Source: Pristionchus mayeri
Lineage: Eukaryota > Nematoda > Chromadorea > Rhabditida > Neodiplogasteridae
Assembly (NCBI GenBank): GCA_036245805.1
Contig: BTRK01000004.1
Span: 42,806,907 to 42,870,906, forward strand
Length of the DNA stretch: 64,000 nucleotides
Reading direction: 5' to 3'
The notes beneath the pieces were generated by a model. That model was not told the origin of the DNA. It did no database searches and saw only the letters and a list, made by a program, of their open reading frames with translations. This document shows, one piece after another, positions 11,967-24,601 of this stretch (the stretch's first letter is position 1; every line of letters begins with the position of its first letter). The position numbers and the translations under genes are program-made.

Positions 11967-12803
11967 ATTCGGATAGAGCGCATCAAGATGGGTCTTTCAC
12001 CAAGTTTTCATATTTTGCGGATATTTTTCCGATGTGTTGTGAATGAAAGTGTAAGAATAGCGCTTCAATTTGGGCATGCGTAATTATGCAAATTAGACAT
12101 TCTGAAACATGACAAGTACAAAAATCAAAAGAAGGAACCCATAGCTATCATAAACTATAAAAATCTCAATGTGACTCTTTTTGCTGTGCCGGCAGATGTG
12201 CGATTCTTAGGCGAACGCACTGATATGCCATTCGTAACATACAATACGTCACCAGCACCGGGAGAGTAGGGAGAAAATCGATGAAGCTTCAGGGCACATG
12301 CGGTCGCCTGAAAACATTAATGGGATGCAGATAAACTGAGTTTTGTATACTGGGTTTTCATTAAGCCCCTCCATTCTTTCTACATGTATTTTCTCGATAA
12401 GTGAATGATAATGCAGCTCTAGTGCATGCTCACCTTTTTAAAGTTTGACAAATATAATGTGTGTTGAATCTCTGCGAAGACACGAGTTAGAGAGTCGGAG
12501 TAAACGACGGTAAGTTTTTCATAAAATTTTAAAAGTTTAAGAAATGTGAATTCAGTTAATAATCGAGAAGGAAAGGAGTCAAATATGAAGGCAAGTGAGA
12601 TGCGAGAAAAAAACTAATGCTTTAAAATGGCTCATATGCCCTCCATTCTCTTCTCCATTCATCCATAAAATGACACATGTCGTTACAGCAAACTGCAATT
12701 CGTTTGGTACACATTGATCATTTTGCACTAAGCCCCTCCATTCTTTCTACATGTGTTCTCATTCAATAGGGATGCTAGATGGTATTCTTCTCACACTTGC
12801 GGT

Positions 12804-13540
12804 TGCCGTGCCCAATCGATTCTACAGTACCCAGGTAACTACCGTAACCCAGTTCCGTGGGTCAGATCCAGTTCCTTCAAACATTTTTCTAAAAAAATCG
12901 AAAATTTTTCTAAAAATCCGAAACAGATCAAAAGATGATTCTACATTAATTATACGGAAATATAATTAACATTATTTTTTTTCGATTTTGGATTTTTAGA
13001 AAAATGTTTGACCCAAGGAACTGGATCTGACCCACGGAACTAGGTTACGGTAGTTACTTGGGCACTGTAGAATCGATTTGGCACGGTACCAGGACTTTTA
13101 AAAAATAAAGTTAGTTTGCGATATTGGAGGGTTGCGCTAGGTTACGGTAGTGGTATACGGTATCTAGGGGTACTGTACTATCGATTGGTCATGGTAATTT
13201 ATTTTTATAAAAATAAAGTTAGTTCGCGATATTCCGGGGTCACGGTAGCGGTATACGGTATTTTGGGGTACTGTACCATCGATTGATTACGGAACTTTGA
13301 TTATTTCATTTGGGTACGGTACTTTGATTTTTTGGAAATAAAGTCAGTTAGTGATGCTCGAGGGTTACGGTAGCCATATACGGTATCTGGAGGTACTGTA
13401 CTATCGATTGGGTACGGTACTTAGTCTTGACCTATCATGATTTATTATCGATTTTACCATGACCCCTATTCATGCTTGTGCACCGCCCCAAATTTTGGGC
13501 GGCGCTCAGTACCCCCCCCCTCGCCGCCATTCCTGGACAC
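12804..13540. mobile_element. Foldback element with a G-tract end (P1 right arm)
   Basis: Reverse-complement partner of the element at 2998-3734. Its homopolymer is 9 C instead of 13 G, so the tract is one of the few sites where the arms differ in length. Confidence 0.7.
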
Positions 13541-14929
13541 CTATGGTTCGGAGGTTAAAATCAATTCATCTGTTCACGCCGATCAAAACGAAATGTTGCA
13601 CCTAGGGGTAATTTTGAACGAGGAATCGAATGAAAAAGTTTATTTTCTACCTTTTACCGGAAAATTTTTCAGGGCGGCAATTTGGTTATATTTATTTTCA
13701 TAATAATTGCCATATTTTTTTCACAGATTTGCTAGCTTTTCACTTTCAACAGTAAAAATGCTTATCTCATCGAGATCTTTCAGATTTACTACACATGCAT
13801 GAGGTTTGGAGTAGCCATTCACGATTTACAAAAACTGACCTCGCCGTTGAGGCGTCCCACAGGAAATTAGGGGTCAGGGATACGGCTTTCTAAGGTCGAT
13901 TTTCGAACTCTACGTGAAAAGTTACACCTAGGGAGAACTTAAAATCAGAACTTTGTTTTTCGTTGTACGGCCTATGGTGAATCCTCTCAGAGAGGCTCTC
14001 ATAATATACCAGCCGATCGCGCCTGCCACGGCGCGCGCAATCGACTGGCGGGTTCCTTGTTCTCTCCCTCTCCCTATTTCTCCAACTCTCTCGCTCTCTC
14101 TTCCTCTCTACCCCTCTCTCACACACTCTCTCTCCCTCACCTTCTAACCTTTCCCCTCCCCTCCCTCTCCCTCTCCTTCTCTCTCTCAATCTACCTCCCT
14201 CACCCTACGTCTTCTCGCGCTCTCTCCCTCTTCCAATCCTTATCCTTCTCCCTCGCTCTCCGTCTCTCCATCCCTCACCCTGTTACGTCTCCCGCTCTTT
14301 CTCCCTCTCTCTCTCTCGCTCTCTCTCTCTCTCGCTCTCCTCACCTCTCTATCGTTCTTTCCTCTCTCTCTCTCCCTCTCTCCTTCTCTCCATCTTTCTC
14401 TGTCTCTTCCTCTCTCCTCTTCCCTCCCTCGCGCTCAACTCTATCTATATATCTCCGTCTTCTCGCTCTCCCTCTCTCCCTCCCTCTATCTCACCATCTC
14501 TCTCCATCTATCCCTCTCTTCTACTCTCCCTACATCTCTCTCTCCCTCTATCTCCCTCTCACCCTCTCCTCCCCCCCTCCCTCTCCCCCTCTCTCCCTCA
14601 CTCACCCTCTCTCCCCCTCGCTCCTCACTATAGCTTTCCCTCTATTTTCCTCCATCTCTCTTCCTCCCTCTCTCTCAACCTCTCTCTCTCTTACCCTCTC
14701 TCCCCCTCGCTCCTCACTATATCCTTCCTTCTATTTTTCTTCATCTCTCTTTCTCACCCTCTCTCTCCCTCTCTCCCTCTATCTCACCATCTCTCTCCAT
14801 CTATCCCTCTCTCCTACTCTCCCTACATCTCTCTCTCTCCCTCTGTCTCCCTCTCACCCTCTCTCCCCCTCTCCCTCTCCCCCCTCTCTCCCCCTCACTC
14901 ACCCTCTCTACCCCTCGCTCCTCACTATG

Positions 14930-17320
14930 TCTCAGCGTGACTCCAAGCATCTTTCTTTCCATCTTCCTCTGGGTGACTCTCAGCCTCTCCTTCTCTCTAG
15001 ATCTCAGAGCCCATACTTCACACCCATAGAGAACTGTAGCCGTGATGCAGCTCTCGAAGACTCTCCTCCTGATCTTGATGGACAGAATTCGAGAAGATAG
15101 GAGGTGCGAGAGCTTACTCCAGGCCAGCCATCCTAATCGAATCCGGTGTTATATTTCGTCGGAATGATCCAAGGGAAGAGCTATTCTCCCTCCGAGATAG
15201 GTGGCGCTATCGACGAATTCGAATCGCAGATTGTCGATGATTATTGGATTGCGGGTGGAGGTGCAGGAGGTGAGGAGGTTGGTCTTGCTTGCATTCACTT
15301 CGAGACCAACTCGGCTGCACGCGTCCATCAGCTTCTTCAGCATTCGTTCCAGCTCGGGTTGAGATTTGGCAACGAGAGCCACGTCATCGGCATACTCCAA
15401 GTGGCAAAGGTTCCTTCCGTCGATTCTAATTCCATCCGACTCCCAGTCAATGTTGTCCATGGCTGATCGTAGCACTGCGTTGAAGACGAGGGGAGAGGGT
15501 ATCCCCTTGGCGGACTCCTCGACGCACAGTCACGGGAACGAGCTCCTCATTAACTCGAATGAGTGTAGAAGAGGACTCGTAGAGACGGCGCAACACGTGG
15601 ACGATGGAGGGATGGGCTCCGAACGAAAAGAGGGCTTGCCAGCAGGCATTCCACTCCACACAGTCGAACGCCTTCTTGAAGTCGACGAACGCCAAGTAGA
15701 TTGGGATACCGTACTCGGAGGTTCGTTCAGCGACCTGCTTGATGGCATGCAGGTTGTCGAGAGTACTGTAGCCGCGCCGGAAGCCGGTTTGGGTCGAGGA
15801 CTCTGTTTCTTCAAGCACAGTTTCGAGTCTCTGAAGAATGACTTTGGTCATTGTCTTCAGGGAAACGGTGAGGAGGGAGATGGGACGGAAGTTCCCAATG
15901 TTGGTAGGGTCTCCTTTCTTGTGCAGAAGAGTGACAATTGCTTCGGTCAGGTCGCTTGGAACAGCCTCTCCATCTACCAGATAGTTGAGTAGATCAGCGA
16001 CAACGGGAGCAAGGTGGTTTAGAGAGTGGTATAGCATATCAGGGAGAATGCCATCCGAACCGGGTGAGTGACCACACTTGAGTTGATACATCGCTTTGCT
16101 GACCTCATCGGGTAGGAAGGGAGGAAGGGGATCCAGGGGCTGAGGAGGGACTGGGAGTAGACACGGAACTGCAGGGGTGTAGAGACCGTCAAAGAAGCTC
16201 TGGACCACTGTCTTGGTAGCTGCTTGAGAGAGAGCACCAGTTACAGGGTCGGGAACTAGAAGGCGCTTCTTTGAGGTTTGCAGACTCAGCATGCTCTTCA
16301 CGATGCTCCTTCCCATGGTTGCTGCTTGCCGTGCTTGCGCCTCCTTTCGCTTCCTGATGTCATCGACGAAACTCGTCCGGGCAGCTTTGCAAGCAGCTGA
16401 GTAGGCGACAGCTTGTTGGGAGTTGGATTGCAATTCATGGCGCATCGCTAGGAGCTTCCGCGTTCCACTCGAGATCCAAGGAGGGGATTGGCGCTTCCTC
16501 CAGCAGTTCGTTGCCGCGGTCTCCGTGAAAGCCTTTACCGTAGTATAGGCGTCGGCGGCAGAACTGGGGCGGGCAAGGGGCAGTGACGCGAGAAGGTTTG
16601 CGTTGACAGTAAAAGCGGTTCGATCGAAATCTAGCCGCTCCCTGCATCTTTTCTGCCTCGCCTTGCCAGGGAAGGAGAGGCACATCCGAACAAGGCGATG
16701 GTCGGAGTCAAACTCAAACCGACCAACGACTCCACAGTTGACTACTCTCGCTGTGGCGGGCGCTGCAACGTAGTCAATTTGGTGGAATGCGGAGCCGTAT
16801 GGGGATCGCCAGGTCCAGATTCGACCGTGCCGTCTCTTGGGGAACATGTTCAGGATGCGCAGTCTGTTCCTCACGCAGAGCTCAGTGAAGCAGCGTCCGC
16901 GTGAGTTCGGTGTGGGAGAGGCAAAGTTACCGACAAATCTTTCATTGCCAGGTTCCCTCGCCACTCGACAGTTGAAGTCACTGACCAGAACTGGCATATG
17001 GCCTTTTGGGGCATTCCGCAGGGCGGTCTCAACCTGGTCTAGGAAGTCTTCATACGCATCGTCATCGTAAGAAGACGTAGGGGCGTAAGCGCTGACCAGG
17101 AAGAGCCGTAGGTCGGGAAGGAGCAGAGTGGCCAAACGAGGGGAGAGGCCATTGAACACAGCTCCGCGCGCGAGTTGCGGTCGAAGCAAAAATGCCACGC
17201 CATGGGAAGCAGTCACTTGATCTTGTCGAGGGCGAGTTCCATCTCCGACTGCTTCTCCCTTGGGCCGAGCGTCCTGGCGTTGATGGTGCCGATGCTGAAA
17301 TCGCTGAAATGCTGAAATCG
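14930..17320 (-). pseudogene. LINE A: RTE-clade non-LTR retrotransposon, 3'-truncated and frameshifted
   Basis: The main frame (17216 to 15447, 589 codons) reads an APE-type endonuclease (about residues 1-185: SDFN, WTWRSPYG, DSDHRLVRM motifs) and then a reverse transcriptase (HSPGSDGI, FRPISLLT, FVDFKKAFD, GVRQGDTLSP). Just after LSP a short indel, probably a loss of 2 bp, shifts frame. The RT continues at 15475-15149 with the catalytic YADD (15383-15394) and YLGGRI. The endonuclease N-terminus (IGTINARTLG, about 17297 downward) is in another frame and lacks some 50 codons before HGVAFLL. The 3' end is cut at 14930, where the P1 arm starts. Motif set and gene order fit RTE-1-like elements. 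Not active. Confidence 0.88.
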
Positions 17321-17649
17321 CCTAGATATTATTGGCATTATTATACAATTATTGTGAGCAGTTTGTATTATTAGGAAATCATGCAAAATAAATAACCTAT
17401 TCAAATTCACGCAAATTCATTCAACACAGTTTACCCGACTTTGCTTGCGTAATGACACAAATAATGCAACAATTGAATGAGAGATGGTAATCAACATCAA
17501 CATGGTCTCGTTCATGAGGAGTCTTTTCGTTGATTGTGAGGCTAAATACAAAGGCACGCGATCATTCGATTAGCCAAAGTCCATGAAGGTTCATTGGTCA
17601 AAATTCTCGAGTTGGACTAGTCAAGGTCACGAGAAGCCTCGATGTTGTA

Positions 17650-18264
17650 TTAGGCTATTCGGAAAGTTTCTTTCTTTTTTCATGTATGGACATTTTGACA
17701 AATACGACAAATAGGGTTATTAGTAAATATACCGTTTTAAATCTAGCACTTATTACCTAATCTAGCGAAGCGTCGATTGGTAATTCCGCATTACGATTTG
17801 TTTTTAGAGCAGAATTTTGAACTTATTGTGCTTCCTCCGATCAACCTAGAGAACAAAGCGATTGTTATTTGTGAAGTACTTTACATGGCCACTTGCCATA
17901 CCTAATTAGGTGGGGATCCAATAGCGTATTAAAGAGCAGGTTTTCTTCAGAATATTTATGCCGAAATTTGAACATCGAAATGGTGACATATTGATATTTC
18001 TCGCCTCTCTCGAAGGTTGAAAGCCTGGCTTTTCTCTGTTATCATTAATATCAACTCTTGCCCTACCACAAATTATCCGCAATAAAACTTTTGACATGCT
18101 AACTTTTGACATTTTTCCTAGCCTACTATATGACCGAGATTCGATTTGAACATACTGTAGTATTCCACCGCCAAGGCCCTTACATATCATTGACAAGATA
18201 TTTGAAGTCGAATGCCACAAGAATTGGCATGATAAAAATAAAATAAACTTTCCGAACAACCTAA
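17650..18264. mobile_element. Mariner-like non-autonomous element, 615 bp
   Basis: TTAGGCTATTCGGAAAGTTT at the left end and its imperfect reverse complement AAACTTTCCGAACAACCTAA at the right, each flanked by TA. This is the Tc1/mariner target and a mariner-type TIR. The interior has a 117-codon minus-strand frame with no transposase motif. Probably a deletion derivative. The P2 mirror copy starts at 31028 and runs into the gap. Confidence 0.75.
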
Positions 18265-19345
18265 TAATTTCAGATTGACTTATTCACGATTGATAAAGCA
18301 TGATTTCGCTGAAAAAAAATGACATAGTTACTTTAAAAAGTGTGGTCGAATATTATTTACAAAAAATCACCTACATTCGCTCACTTATTGTCGATTGAGA
18401 AAATATTTATTGAGTCGAGGTATGCGGTTGAAATACACAAATCGAAATAACGCAATACTTTACAAGAACGGTTTTTATCGACATTGTCTAGCAACAACTA
18501 CATGTAACCCGAGAGAACGAGAAATAATGCGCTCGCCCCTCGACTTTTCCTCCTTATTGTCCCCATTGTAGGTGGTTGATTCATTCTATATTCTAACTTT
18601 TTCCTTAAGATAGGGATAAATTCGAACTGATGTGACATCATGAGAAATGATTCACATCAAATCATCAGATCGGCGAGAGATATAGATACGCCAGAATGAA
18701 AATACTTTATCACAAATCCCTCTTTGAGCACTTAGCTTTGCAGAACAACTTTTTTCAGTTGCAATCAACCGCTTGCAGTTTGATGTGATTCATCCCGCGA
18801 GGCGTGTTCCAATCAGAAGGAATATAGAAGAGACCGGGCAACCACCCGTTCGCTCAATGTTAAATTACATTTGTTGCATCTGTTCCTAGTATCATTATGA
18901 TTGCAGCCTGCGACGGCATTTTTCTACATTTGCTCCCACTCTCTCATTCGTTATTCCATCAACGAATATTTCTCATTCGACCCTTACAAAACAACCACGG
19001 ATGTTTCATGCATTGTAAACCTATTTTTTTATATCGTTATTGTGAACATTAATGCTTTCAGTCGTTTTCTCCGAATCCCAAGCATGCTCTTGCATTGCAA
19101 AGCAACATAAAGTTGTCTCAAAATCCTAGAAGTTAACGTAGTACATATTTAACTAGCAACTTATCTATGCTGCGCGGATATTGCTTTTTTCAGGTTGACT
19201 TTATGCGGAAAACGCTAATTAGAACGGTTCTAAATCAATATGACCTGGTTCTCATATGACTTGGTACCGGCGAAATTATACACTACAGCCGAGATTTGCG
19301 TTTTTAGGGGACAGAGTGTGATATGGCCTGGTTTTCGCGGTGTAG
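18265..19345. other. P2 arm segment without recognised gene
   Basis: AT-rich, no convincing coding exon. It includes one exon-like block behind TTTCAG at 19056-19061, starting TCGTTTTCTCCGAATCC (VFSES in frame 3), related to the blocks at 34615 and 43153 but without a clean donor. The segment ATTGGAACACGCCTCGCGGG (inverted, about 18790) is related to 37190-37240. Mirrored at 29947-31027. Confidence 0.6.
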
Positions 19346-20400
19346 TTAAAACGGGTTCTCTGTAAGAATGAGAGAGGGGGGGGGGGGGGGTGGCACAAGG
19401 ATTCAAAATGGTAGTATCGAGCTGAAACTTTGGGAGGGTAACACCTATGGCTAGGGTACTCTTCCACCTAAGCGGGAGTACGGTAGCTCAACTTTTTGAC
19501 CTACCAAAGTCGAAAAATAAAAGTGATTTTGAGGACATGTGTTATACATCATTCGAAAGAGTATCAAAAGTTTTGCATAAATCTCGCTTACCGTCCAATT
19601 TCATGCACATATGACTGACTTACGACTTAAAACGTTCATTTTCAGAAGGTTTTTGATTTTTCTATCTACAAAGATGCAATTTGCACTCGCTAATTTTGAG
19701 TCGTGTCGACTCAGTTTTCAATTCTGCATCTATTAAAAATGTTAAAATACAACATTTCGGGCACCAAAGCTTCCGTTTTCCATGTTTTCTGGGGGGGGGG
19801 GGTGACAAAACCGCAACCGACAAAACCGCAACGGATCGCTGTTCGCTGGAGATATGATCTATCAACTTGGGAGTTGCTGCATTGCTATCAGTACACCCTC
19901 TACTACATCACCCTGATTAGATCATCTAACTGTGTGATCTGGAGTTTCACTCCACCTCCGTGTATAGGGGTTCATGGTCCAAAATTGGGAATTTGCTTGG
20001 AAATTCATGGTTAGATAAATACAAAACGCCGCAACCAAAGAATGTCCATGCTTCTGGGTTAGAGTTCTTATCGGGGTACTAGAATATTTGTTGTTCACTG
20101 TGCTTTGTATTTATCTAACCATGATTTTCCACGCAAATTCCCAATTTTGGACCATGAACCTATACACGGAGGTATACATGGAAGTGGAGTGAAACTCCAG
20201 ATCGCACAGTTAGATGATCTAATCAGGGTGATGTAGTAGAGGGTATACTGATAACAATGCAATAACTCCCAAGTTGATAGATCATATCTCCAGCGAACGT
20301 CGATCCGTTGCGGTTTTGTCACCCCCCTGTTTTCTAACACTCAATCGCAGACAAGGGTTCGAATCCGGCCCGAGACATCATCTTTTGCCACTTTTTTCTC
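19346..20400. mobile_element. Half of a TTAA-type foldback element, interrupted by a nested insertion (P2 left arm)
   Basis: Starts TTAA at 19346 then AACGGGTTCTCTGTAAG and follows the P1 central element closely through GGTGGCACAAGG, the CACCTAAGCGGG block and the B-box-like GGGTTCGAATCC near 20357. It carries a 15-G tract at 19376-19390 and a nested element at 19791-20327. The other half is not present locally; similarity fades at about 20400. Confidence 0.65.
19791..20327. mobile_element. Nested foldback element with G-tract ends and 8-bp target duplication
   Basis: TGTTTTCT at 19783-19790 is repeated at 20328-20335 directly outside the element. P1 carries the uninterrupted site at 7812-7825. 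Ends are G12 then TGACAAAACCGCAAC, and the reverse complement closing in C6. The arms (about 19850-20020 and 20105-20300) fold on each other. Eight-bp duplications are typical of hAT elements, but terminal CAG is seen only at one end, so the class is open. Confidence 0.75.
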
Positions 20401-20543
20401 GTTATTCCTCCATGTCAATTACATTTTTTTTCTATGTTTGAACAATTTTGAAACAGTTTCCTTAACACATATACGATTTATATAATACATTGACTACCGT
20501 GCTCGAAAGCAATACAATATTTATGAGTATTAACGAAGCCGTA

Positions 20544-20932
20544 TTAGAAAAATTCGGAACCATGGTTATTAGAATCGTCTTCTGGCTCACAATTGGACTC
20601 ATCGTCAGGAGTTGGTGGATCAAATAGGTCGGAATTATCGTCTTCAGGATTATAAAATTCAAAATCGGGAGCGTTCTGAATAAGGTTCGGCTTGAATACT
20701 TCTTCTTGGAAAATTGCAATTGGAACATCGAGGTCAAAGAAAGTGGTCAAAGAATCGTTGACAGCTCGGGCAATGAGATCTTCTTGTGATAAATATCCTG
20801 CGTCAAATTTTCGTCAATGTCCTCAAGTTCATGTTCGTCGATCAACTCTTCGATCTGCCTCTTCGGTTTCCCTTTCCCTCCTTTTCCTTTGCACTTCCCT
20901 TTCCCTCTCGTCGATACTCCACTCGTCGGCAC
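20544..20932 (-). pseudogene. Acidic-protein ORF, frameshifted copy (P2 left arm)
   Basis: Mirror of the ORF at 28359-28757. A 10-bp deletion near 20800 (TTTTCTCTGA missing, TGA microhomology) breaks the frame after the basic N-terminal part. The remainder still reads the acidic C-terminus ending GSEFF. Confidence 0.7.
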
Positions 20933-21249
20933 AGGGACGATTGAAGCTGCAGAAGCTTTCTCGCAAAATCGTATCCTTGTTTTCCTTCCGATCGGCCGTT
21001 ATTCTACTGTAGAGGGACGCTATCTGCGACTATTCAAGCGTTCCAGTGCACTGAAACCTTTCTCATCGTTGTGGAACAATGTTTACTCCATACTCTCGCA
21101 TATACTGATTTTGTTGACTTTCCACTTCCCATCTCGTCGCGAGCGGTCGCTCCGCGCCGCGCTCCGTCGAGTGAGAGGGAGAGGGGGCGACAGTCCACGC
21201 AACGGGGCGGCCCTTCTAGTTCGTCTAGTCTCCAGCTGTTGCTACTACT

Positions 21250-24200
21250 CGTGAGCAGTGCTCGGTCCTCGGATACTCGGTTGAGGTGGTGTTGTTTTGG
21301 TTCTCTCAGTGTAGCAAGTCTTGTTATTGTGTCTCGGTAGTTCATCCTCGTTTCCTCTTGTTCCGTTCCTCGTTTGCAGTTTGAGTCGAAAAGGAGATGA
21401 GATCCCAGACCAGAGAGAGACCAGAACCAAGTGCCCTGAGATCAAAAGATCAGATCCAACCGAGGTCGCACCCGGAAAGAGAGAGGCCAGAACCAAGTGC
21501 CCTGAGATCAAAAGATCAGATCCAACCGAGGTCGCACCCGGAAAGAGAGGCCAGAACCAAGTGCCCTGAGATCAAAAGATCAGATCCAACCGAGGTCGCA
21601 CCCGGAAAGAGAGGCCAGAACCAAGTGCCCTGAGATCAAAAGATCAGATCCAACCGAGGTCGCCCCCGGAAAGAGAGAGGCCAGAACCAAGTGCCCTGAG
21701 ATCAAAAGATCAGATCCAACCGAGGTCGCACCCGGAAAGAGAGAGGAACCAAGTGCCCTGAGATCAAAGATCAGATCCAACCGAGGTCGCACCCGGAAAG
21801 AGAGGCCGGAACCAAGTGCCCTGAGATCAAAAGATCAGATCCAACCGAGGTCGCACCCGGAAAGAGAGGGATCAGAGATCAGCCCTATCCGAGGTTTCTC
21901 CCGGTATTCAGACCGAGAGTTGAGAGATTATAGACCAGATCGAAGATCAAAGATCAGCTATACGAGAGAATATGCCAGACAGGTCGGCACGATTTGCATC
22001 ACTCATTCGATTGAAAGGCACGGAGTGAGACAGGCAAATTGGCCATTGTCCGAGATCAACAAAGAGGATCAGAGATCGAATAGAGACTATTGTCTGCAAT
22101 TTGACTGTGTCTGAGATAATGAGATTGAAGAAGGAGGAGTGCACTCGGATTTGCACGTTGAATATTGGAACCCTGTCTGGACGGATGTTGGAGGTCATAG
22201 ATATGATGATGAGAAGGAGAATTGATGTGCTTTGTTTGCAAGAGATACGATGGAGAGGGGATGAGAGCCGATGGGTGAATGGATATCAGATTGTGTGCGG
22301 AGAAGGAGATGGATTGAGGAATGGAGTTGCTGTTGTGCTGTCCCCTCGGTATTCCAAGTGCTTGGTTGAGGTGAAAAGGGTGAACGAGAGACTGCTCGAA
22401 GTGAAATTGGATATCGAAGGAGAGATGATTTGCATAATTTCTGCATACACCCCCAGTCAGGATTGGATAAGAGAATGAAAGAAGAGTTTTATGCTAAACT
22501 TGGAGATCTATTGGATGAACTGAGGCAGGATGAGACGGTGATACTGGTCGGAGACTGGAATGGGCACGTGGGGAAAAGTCCCGAGCTTTTCGGAGATCAG
22601 AGTGTACATGGAGGAAAAGGATACGGGAGACAGAATGTGGATGGTCTCAGACTGTTGGAGTTCGCGCAACACCACGACCTAGTTGTGCTGAATACAATGT
22701 TTGAGAAGCGAGAGAGTCATCTGGCGACCTAATATTCGGGTGGTGCTAAGACGCAGATTGACTATATTCTCGTAAAGAAAGAGGACAGATGGAGGGTGAG
22801 AGATGTGAAAGTAATCCCTTCTGAGGACACTGCCCCTCAGCATAAACCAGTGATCTGCGATGTGAGATTACGTGGGAAGGTGATGATAGAAGATGACGGA
22901 ATGATGGATAGAAAGGTGAAATGGTAGAAGCTGAAAGATGAAGACGTGAAAGATCAGCTTGAACGGGAGATGATCGTGAGTGGGGCACTCAGCATTGATC
23001 CGCTGGACGATGAGATGGATATCAACGATGCTTGGATCGAGACAAAAGGAAGAATTCTGAAATGTGCTCAAATGGTCCTTGGTGTTACCAGAGGGAAGCG
23101 GAGAAATGACCAAGAGTCTTGGTTTTGGAAAGATGATAATGTACGTGTGGCGACTAGGGAAAAGAGAAAGGCATTCCAGAAATGGTTCAGAAGGAAGGAC
23201 GCACAAAGTAAGAATGAATACGTGAAAAAGGAGTTGGTGTGCAGACGGGCAATCCACGAAGCTAAGATGAAGGCGTACGATGAAATGTACGAAATGCTTG
23301 ATAGACCCGAGGGAGAGAAAGCCATCTACCGTCTTGCGAAGAGTCGAGATCGAGCCAAGAAAGATTTGAGGGAGGTGAAGATGGTATATGCTCGAGATGG
23401 TTCAGTGCTGAGAAAGGAGTCCGAAGTGATAGAGAGATGGAAGGAATACTTTGATGAACTCTTGAATGTTGAGAAGGCACAAACTCGGCTAGAAGAAGGC
23501 GATAGAATCGATCGGCAGATATTGGAATGGTCCTTGGAAGAAGTTACATGGGCACTAGGAAAATGCCCATGGGGGAAAGCTTATGGACCTGATAAAATAC
23601 CGGTTGATGCATGGAAGGCAGCAGGAGAGGCCGGAGTTGGGTGGCTTACCAGATTGTTTAATAGGATATTGAGAGACATGAAGATGCCTGAGGAATGGCG
23701 CCGGAGTGAGATAGTGACGATATTCAAAGGGAAGGGAGATATCATTATAGAGGAATCAACTTGATCTCTCATTCGATGAAGATCCTTGAGAGATGCATGG
23801 AAAGAAGATTGAGAGAGTTGATGGATCTCAATCCATCCCAATTCGGATTCGTCCGTGGCTCATCCACCTCGGAGCCAATGTTCCTATTGAGCCAGCTAGT
23901 TGAAAGGTATACAGAGTTCAGACAAGGACTGGCTGCAGTGTTTGTAGATCTGGAGAAAGCATACGATAGAACGCCAAGGCGGCAGATATGGAGAAGTCTG
24001 AGAGACAAAGGAATACCGGAATTATATGTACAGTTGATTCAAGAGATGTACGAGGGTGCAACCGCTTTTGTGAGAACTCCATTTGGTCCTACAGAAGACA
24101 TTACCATCAGAGAGGGTGTGCATCAAGGAAGCGCTTTAAGCCCCTTGTTGTTCATTGTCGTTCTCGAGTCCGTTCTTGGGGACTGTACGGAATTTATGAC

Positions 24201-24601
24201 GATTGGGGGAGGAAATGGAGCCATGAGTGATGTAAATGGAGAACCGATAAAGAAAGTGAATAAATTCCGGTATCTAGGATCGATGATTGACGAGAATGGT
24301 GGATCGGAAAGAGATGTGAATAATAGAATATGGTGTGGCTGGGCGAGGTTCCATGCATGTGCAGGAATTTTACATGATAAGAGAGTAAGAATGTGATTGA
24401 AAGGAAAGGCATATAGAACGATTATCCGCCCAGCTATGATATATGGAAGCGAGAATTGGGCGATGACGGTTGCATTAGAAGAACGATTGAGTGTGGCAGA
24501 AATGAGGATGGCTCAGTGGATTTGCCGTGTGCGAATGAGAGATCGAACGAGAAATGAAAGAGTGAGGGCTAAGCTCGGAATTGCGCCAATAATTGAGAAA
24601 G
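21250..24601 (+). pseudogene. LINE B: RTE-type non-LTR retrotransposon, left arm copy
   Basis: The endonuclease begins at 22101 (TRICTLNIGTLSG, LQEIRWRG, AVVLSPRY), shifts frame near 22450, and continues with LVGDWNGHVG and QIDYILVK to about 22930. The RT follows (YGPDKIPVDAWK, FVDLEKAYDR, GVHQGSALSPLLF). Lesions shared with the right arm: frameshift near 22450, TAA near 22731, TAG near 22926, TGA near 24394, and loss of the YADD region. Private to this copy: a 13-bp deletion near 23745 after KGKGDI that splits the RT. The true C-terminal part (RLRWYGHMKRRD, GRRPVGRPKM) runs on into the unique spacer. Inactive. Confidence 0.88.
21425..21870 (+). repeat. LINE B 5' monomers, seven copies
   Basis: Tandem units of about 60-68 bp, each with CCAAGTGCCCTGAGATCAAA and CCAACCGAGGTCGC. 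They lie directly upstream of the endonuclease frame, where several LINE families carry promoter monomers. The mirrored arm has five units (27555-27880). Promoter function is inferred. Confidence 0.75.

Larger units (their letters stand above)
1613..14929. repeat. Giant palindrome P1 (arms 1613-8017 and 8377-14929)
   Basis: The two arms are reverse complements over about 6.5 kb. Paired positions sum to about 16394 near the centre and 16538-16542 further out; the drift comes from indels. The unique spacer is 8018-8376. The outer end is sharp: CATAGTGAGG at 1613 pairs with 14929, and beyond it the left continues in GA repeat while the right enters LINE A. Arm differences include a 155-bp segment only in the right arm (10771-10925), 21 extra bases near 8845, unequal G-tracts and point changes. 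Two independently diverged arms argue against a simple assembly fold-back. Confidence 0.93.

Noticed and set aside
1613..14929. Palindrome as a simple assembly fold-back or adapter artefact
   Set aside because: Arms differ by a 155-bp segment, several smaller indels, tract lengths and substitutions, and have a unique spacer; not proof, but unlike an artefact of one read.
14057..15100. 347-codon plus-strand frame
   Set aside because: Runs through the CT repeat of the P1 arm and into antisense LINE A; low-complexity artefact.
15366..15992. 208-codon plus-strand frame
   Set aside because: Antisense to the LINE A reverse transcriptase, whose conserved motifs are on the minus strand.
17650..17656. 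TTAGGC, the nematode telomere unit
   Set aside because: Single occurrence that forms part of a mariner-type terminal repeat; no telomeric array.
21425..21870. CRISPR-like array of regularly spaced repeats
   Set aside because: Units are contiguous tandem copies without unique spacers, in a eukaryotic genome, at the 5' end of a LINE.
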